In this document: positions 59,318-64,000 of the stretch, piece by piece
How the letters are laid out: each line of letters begins with the position of its first letter
Numbering within the stretch: position 1 is the first letter of the stretch
NCBI RefSeq assembly: GCF_963675165.1
Contig: NC_087390.1
Span: 5,990,250 to 6,054,249, forward strand
DNA from: Halichondria panicea
Taxonomy: Eukaryota; Porifera; Demospongiae; Suberitida; Halichondriidae
Reading direction: 5' to 3'
Length of the DNA: 64,000 nucleotides
The notes under the pieces: model-generated
The model's database searches: none
The model's input: only the letters and a program-made list of their open reading frames with translations
What the model was told of the DNA's origin: nothing
Translations under genes and position numbers: made by a program

Positions 59318-59703
59318 CTTCTTTGTCACCCACCCTTTTTTAGATGCTGCAGCTTTCTACCTCCACAATCCTCTATAAGCCATGCAGGCAAATTGCAAAA
59401 TAGAAATTTTAAAGTGAGTTCTCATCAGATTGCAAATTAATTATAGTCACATGTTTAGACCATGCCTGCATGTAGTTGGGCGGAGCCCGACCGTCCCTGA
59501 CAGGAGGTCGGGTTGCAAGCCTATCTGAGATTTGTTCTACGTGTGTTTTTGTAACAAGTATGAATATCATTAATTTTCAAGTGGGTGTTAAACCACCTTA
59601 ACCGCGCAACACCCGCTGAATGAGTGCACATGTGAATTAGAGATTGCTCTTAGAAAACTGAAGACAAGCTAGTAGGGATAGATGATCTACACCACTCTGA
59701 GTA

Positions 59704-61760
59704 ATGTATTGCCTTGGATGTGGCAGTGACATAGCTGATAAACTGAAGGACAGCCGGAATGTGAACACCTCAAGCTCTGAAAACGTTGCAGCAGTATGGA
59801 AAGCATTCTTAGAAAATGAAGACCAGCAGGCTGTTGCAGATGTCGACAGCATCCTCAATGGTGGAGACAGCCAAAGAGTGCCCAAGATGTGCAAGAATTG
59901 CTTCTATTCTTACAATAGGTACACCAAACTTCATGACAAACTCCAAGAAAACATTAGAAAGGCCGCTGATGTTTTGGAACTACAACTCCCACTGCCAAAG
60001 AAACGTAAGCTTGATAGTTCACTGTCTTGGCAAACAACTAGGGCTCAGCCATCAGGATCTAGCACCCAGTCCCCTGAAGTTGCGGTGGGTGCCATTAATA
60101 TTCATTTTATAAGTCATTAAGTCTAGTTATTTTTACAGATTAAAGTGTGTTACAAAACTCCAAAAACATTCCTGCTCACTCCTAGCCGAAAACACATAGG
60201 AAAAGCTATTGCTCGTAAAAGCAGAAAAAAAGTTGCTATGGAGGCCTTAAAAGACCCAACCACCAGAAAATACTTATTGAAGATGGTCGGGATAGAATTG
60301 GCCAAAGAAGTGAAATGTATGTCATCAGAGAGTGCTAACTCTATCTTGCAGAGCCAGAATCCTGATGACCTTAGACAATTCAGTTGGGAAATGCTACTGA
60401 ACGAGCTCTCTATGTTTGCCCCTGTGTTGAGACAACTCCTGGATTTAGCCACTAACACCAGAGTCCGCCGTTCCAACACTGATGCTGTCATTGGGATGTG
60501 TGCAGCCATCCTTATCAACCATCGCAATCCAAAGATGAATTTGGTCCAACGAAGCAATGCCCTGGTTCTGTATGCTGGTCACAGCTCAAAGCAGGTGATT
60601 AAAACGTTCCCACGCCAAGTTGTCTAAAAGAACGCTATAGATTGCCATTTTCACTTAATTTCAAATCTGCCCGGGAACGAGGCTATAGTATAATTATAAT
60701 TACCGATATACAGACTGAGATTACTTTGTTTGCGAACGGTCGTATACTGTATAGGTCTATCAGCGACTACAGAGGTTAAATGTGACTGTATCACACTCTT
60801 CTGTGATTCGAATGCTAGACAAAGTTGGCGAAGGGTTTGATGCTCAGGTTAAGGAATGGAGAGATCGCCTTGTATCCACACTGGACAGTGGCAATGAAAT
60901 TGTAAGAAATTTGTAATTATTAATTCTTTTTAAAAAATATTATACAGCAAATTCAGAGAGCCCCCTGGATCACTTGTGAGAATGACGATATTGATCGGCC
61001 CACAGCATCCACCAGTGATGATTCGGACACGGACTCAGATTCTGACTCATCGTGGAAGAATTACTCACCCATCACCTCTGGGTCAGAAGACGAAGGTGAT
61101 GATGATCTCAGGAGCAACTCCTCTTCAAGTGATGTGAGTAATTTTGACAGCAGTGATGAAGAAGATACTCCAAGTAACCTTCCTACTTCTGGACCTCTTC
61201 ACCAGGGCTCAACTTCTAACGCACCACAAACTGGAAATATGGCAGGCGTCACATCCAATAAACACACTAAGCAGCAAGGTGCACATGCATGCATTATGTA
61301 TACTTTTTACTTTGTGTTTTTGCATATAGATCATCCAACAATGTACCATTTGGTTGGTGATAATGTGGACAAAGGAATAAAACAGCGGTATATGAGAGTT
61401 GGTACCAGTAAGCCGGATGATATTCACTACTTCCACTCCTATGCTGTCGGTGACCGAATTGACTTCATGAATCTCAGTGACCAAGTTATTCCGACTCTAC
61501 AGCAAAATTCTGAACAAGTTGCTGTTTCCTTATTACCAACATCTGACGATGATCTCGCTCTTCGTAACAACATGTGTATTCTCATGTCCAGAATCCTCTA
61601 CGAAAACATGGGATTCTTCAATCTAGCTTTTGATGGTGTCGTAGATTGGCACAGAGAGAGAGACCTTTACTCAAATACGTTGCTACCTGCATGCATGTAT
61701 AATGTGCAGATCATCTTGAAACCTTCATCATGCACACATCTATTTAAGTACTACAATTAA
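59704..61760 (+). pseudogene. DUF6589-like transposase, C-terminally truncated
   Basis: Exons read as 59704-60084, 60139-60594, 60773-60901, 60948-61278 and from 61330. The start MYCLGCGSDI, with PKMCKNCFYSY further on, looks like a Cys-type zinc finger. Later parts include LLDLATNTRVRRSNTDAVIG, RSNALVLYAGHSSKQ, LNVTVSHSSVIRMLDKVGEG, an acidic Ser/Asp stretch and the hallmark YHLVGDNVDKGIKQRYMR followed by HYFHSYAVGDRID. The known motif ends at VDWH (61650), after which unrelated codons lead to a stop. The catalytic C-terminal part is therefore missing. Exon phases fit, so the gene decayed by one internal deletion and not by scattered mutations. Confidence 0.7.
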
Positions 61761-62054
61761 CAACAACTTACACCATTTAGAATCTACCTGGTCTTTCATG
61801 ATGGCTAAAAGAGGAGTCACAACCACCACAATTGAATGCCCTACTTCCTTCTTCAAGATCTTGTCAAGGGCTACTGGCAAGCAGGCATAACACAAGCTCT
61901 TTCCAAAGCCGGTTGGAAGAACAGCAAACACATCTCGACCTTCAATAAAAGCCAGAACTATATCAACTTGTTCAGGCTTCATGACAGGGTAGCCCGACTC
62001 TTTGGAAGCCTCAATGACACACTCCCTAATAAACTCTGATCTCTCCATCATCAA
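61740..62054 (-). pseudogene. RecQ-like SF2 helicase, N-terminal stub
   Basis: From the Met at 62054: SEFIRECVIEASKESGYPVM, then the Q-motif-like KPEQVDIVLAFIEGRDV, the Walker A LPTGFGKSLCYACLP, and motif Ia-like VVVTPLLAIMKDQVDS. A donor-like GTAAGT follows, and no further helicase exon exists before the transposase end. Only about 98 of the expected several hundred residues remain. It converges on the transposase, which fits a deletion that removed both 3' halves. Confidence 0.75.
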
Positions 62055-62293
62055 CTAGCTCTGGTCTACTATTACTGCGTTGCGGTTACACTGCAGGATT
62101 GTGGTGTTGCACTTAAGAGAGTAATTAACTGGGTGTGGTAATGGTCTAGAATCTGCAATCTGATTGGGCGCCACTATAGTGGCGCTAGAACAAATCCCAG
62201 ATAGGCTTGCAACCCGACCTCCCGTCAGGGACGGTCGGGCTCCGCCCAACTAGCCTGCATGCACCCATAAAAAAGTTACTTATATAAACAGAG

Positions 62294-63865
62294 CTAGAAC
62301 ATCTCAATCTTACTGTATCTAGACACAATGACACAATTGTTCATGTCCACAGCTAAACCACACACAAGGTCCACTTGTTCACCCCCCTTGTTGCCAAGCA
62401 ACTCGACAAACTCCCCTTGTGATGAGAACAGGCACACACCATCACTCTCCCACTCACTGACATATAACACGCCCCCACCATCCATAGCAATTGCCCGAGG
62501 GTGCTTTAGTTTATCGCTACTCGTTGAACTTATAGCTGCCGATGATTTATGAGTGATAGATCGAATAAACTGTCCATCAGCTGTGAAGACTTGCACTCGA
62601 TTGTTGTAATAGTCCGATATATACAACACAGTGTTGGAATCGTCAATAGCGATATTCTCGGGGAAATTAAACAGTCCATCACTATGGCCTTCACTACCGA
62701 ATGAGCGCTTGAATGTGAGATGTGCAGAGAAAACTTGCACTCGATAGTTGACTTGATCGCAGACGTACAATCGATCTTTCTTCTTGCTGAAACAGATGCC
62801 CAAGGGAAGGTTGAATTGTCCATCCTCACTTCCCATGCATCCAACAGTAGCGATGAACTTCCCTTCCGATGTAAACTTCTGCACTCAATGATTACCAGAA
62901 TCGCTCACATAGATATTATCATCTTTATCAATCGCAACTCCTCTTGGTTTGTTAAATTTTCCATGTTCTGTTCCAAATCCACCGAATGCTTTCTTCTTAC
63001 CGTCTTGAGCTATGATCGAGACGTAGTTTGACTTGTACTCGGCAACTATCAGTTCACCTTTGCTGTTTGTTGCAATACCTTGCGGCTTGCTAAGACCTTC
63101 GATGATTCTGATTGGTTTACGAAGGCTCTCTGGCGACGGGGTAACGGCCACAGGGTACGGACTACCTTTGATGGGCCTATGATTGATTCTAATGTGAAGA
63201 CTGTGTTTCCCTCGGCTAACTGGCTGGTATGTGATCGTACGGCGACCATTTTCCCTCTTAATATCACATTTAATCGAAGCTCCTCTCTTGTTGTCTACTA
63301 GCTCAGCTGCAAGATCAAGTTTATCGATTAAATTGTCCACTGTAACGATAGTCTCTCTCCCATTTATTGCAAATCCCAATCCTTCTCCACTTGCAATGCA
63401 GTTATCAATCGCCACCTGTTCCGAATATACACTCCCAAAATCTTTGCAGTTTTGACCAATCTGCTCTGACTTGTCTCTGATAAATATCATATCTGCTTCG
63501 ATCTGCGGCTGAATTGTGGATGGTTCAAATTCGACCGTTATCTCTTGTTCTTCGTGGCCGACTTGAGTGGTTGCCTCGAGTAACACGTTGCTCATCTTCG
63601 TGCGAGAGAGCTCAACTTTTTGTTTGTGGGCCGACAAAATTTGTAGCTTTTGTTGAGCGAGGCTATCGAGCTGTGAAACCAGCTGTTTCTTGCGTTCTTC
63701 TATGATATGGATCAATGAGTTCATTTCTCGGTTTATTTTCGCTTGAAGTGAGGATTTCTGAGAGTTAATTCTTTGTTCTCGTTTGTCAAATGTCTTGAGG
63801 GCTTTGTCCAAGTGCCTCTTGACGACTTTGAGACTCAACACGGTAGTGGTTGCTGGAGTAGCCAT
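62294..63865 (-). pseudogene. TRIM-NHL type protein (coiled coil, filamin, six NHL repeats) with one nonsense codon
   Basis: A single exon of 524 codons, starting MATPATTTVLSLKVVKRHLD. A coiled coil covers residues 10-100. A filamin-type immunoglobulin domain lies near 165-265 (SIKCDIKRENGRRTITYQPV, GSPYPVAV). Six NHL repeats follow (LSKPQGIATNSKGELIVAE, FNKPRGVAIDKDDNIYVSD, FNLPLGICF, FNFPENIAIDDS, LKHPRAIAMD, VCGLAVDMN). This is the TRIM2/3/71 arrangement without RING and B-boxes. At 62885-62887 TGA stands in SGNH-stop-VQKF, where NHL repeats have Arg; CGA to TGA at a CpG explains it. All else is open, so the break is recent, polymorphic or a read error. The lack of introns suggests a retrocopy or an intronless lineage. 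Confidence 0.75.
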
Positions 63866-64000
63866 ATCCTGCATTTGGTAATAGTATATATAAGGTGTCC
63901 GACACGACTAGCTCTAGCTCTAGCTCTATAGCTCTACGATACTATATAGTAAGGGAAATGTCCTATACAAAAATTATACTAAGCCAAAAAAAGGAACCTT
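63866..64000. other. Right edge
   Basis: Repeated 'agctctagctct' words near 63910-63935 and a possible TATA-like 'agtatatataag' at about 63884-63895 (plus-strand reading), a plausible promoter region for the TRIM-NHL gene on the minus strand. Nothing else is seen. Confidence 0.35.

Larger units (their letters stand above)
59473..62252. mobile_element. DNA transposon (AcademH-like), internally deleted, 9-bp target duplication
   Basis: 2780 bases with inverted ends of about 65 bases: TAGTTGGGCGGAGCCCGACC, then 'gtccctgacaggaggtcggg', 'ttgcaagcctatctg'. Flanks 59464-59472 and 62253-62261 are both gcctgcatg, a perfect 9-base duplication. It carries a transposase-like gene (+) and a helicase-like gene (-) that point at each other, and both stop short near 61690-61760. 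A joined DUF6589 protein and SF2 helicase are, to my knowledge, the mark of AcademH elements; that assignment is from memory. The autonomous parent should be several kb longer. Confidence 0.85.

Noticed and set aside
59473-62252. Tc1/mariner-type element with TA duplication
   Set aside because: TA is present at both ends, but nine matching flanking bases and the DUF6589/helicase content point to another group.

Overview
The window is nuclear DNA from a multicellular animal. Genes have many short exons with GT-AG introns, and the recognisable proteins are metazoan: the centralspindlin GAP RACGAP1, the Sm-domain protein LSM12, ZU5/death-domain and CARD-like adaptors, and a TRIM-type NHL protein. 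Dense MITEs, LINE fragments and CA/TG microsatellites lie between and inside genes. A sponge, or another early-branching marine invertebrate, is the best guess. This rests on the death-fold/ZU5 combinations and is inference, not proof.

Layout. (1) 1-9.7 kb: relics, a small secreted-protein gene (-), and a RACGAP1-derived gene whose 3' half is a ZU5 domain. Twelve exons join in frame to 488 aa. (2) 10.3-19.3 kb: an intact LSM12 gene (-) head-to-head with a broken RACGAP1 copy (+). Two coiled-coil genes sit in the position of intron 4 of that copy. (3) 19.5-21.7 kb: decayed 3' exons of an unrecognised Ser/Pro-rich gene. (4) 22.1-40.1 kb: a decayed LSM12 copy (-) head-to-head with the intact 20-exon RACGAP1 gene (698 aa). 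Intron 4 of RACGAP1 is 8.7 kb and holds three same-strand genes: two coiled-coil genes and a CARD-like/death-domain/coiled-coil/membrane-anchor gene whose first exon has one in-frame TAG. (5) 40.3-45 kb: a CARD-like coiled-coil gene with one frameshift (+), then a coiled-coil/ZU5/death-domain gene (-). (6) 45-54 kb: nested mobile elements, including a LINE split by a TIR element, a long-TIR element, two inverted copies of a CACTCT-rich TIR element (one splitting a reverse-transcriptase fragment), and an orphan FATC-like exon. (7) 54.3-59.3 kb: a Kelch/death-fold/ZU5/death-domain gene (-). (8) 59.5-62.25 kb: a DNA transposon with 9-bp target duplications, carrying a DUF6589-like transposase and a RecQ-like helicase, both cut short in the middle. 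(9) 62.3-63.9 kb: a TRIM-NHL type open frame (-) interrupted by one TGA.

Themes. A divergent LSM12/RACGAP1 pair was duplicated and each copy lost the opposite partner. A cluster of death-fold signalling genes (CARD-like, DD, ZU5) grew in and around it, in part inside RACGAP1 intron 4, and one ZU5 exon block became joined to a RACGAP1 5' half. Mobile elements that start TAG, end CTA and make 9-bp target duplications are common, some only 46-58 bp long. All exon models come from reading splice sites and phases by eye. No transcript, alignment or database search was available.
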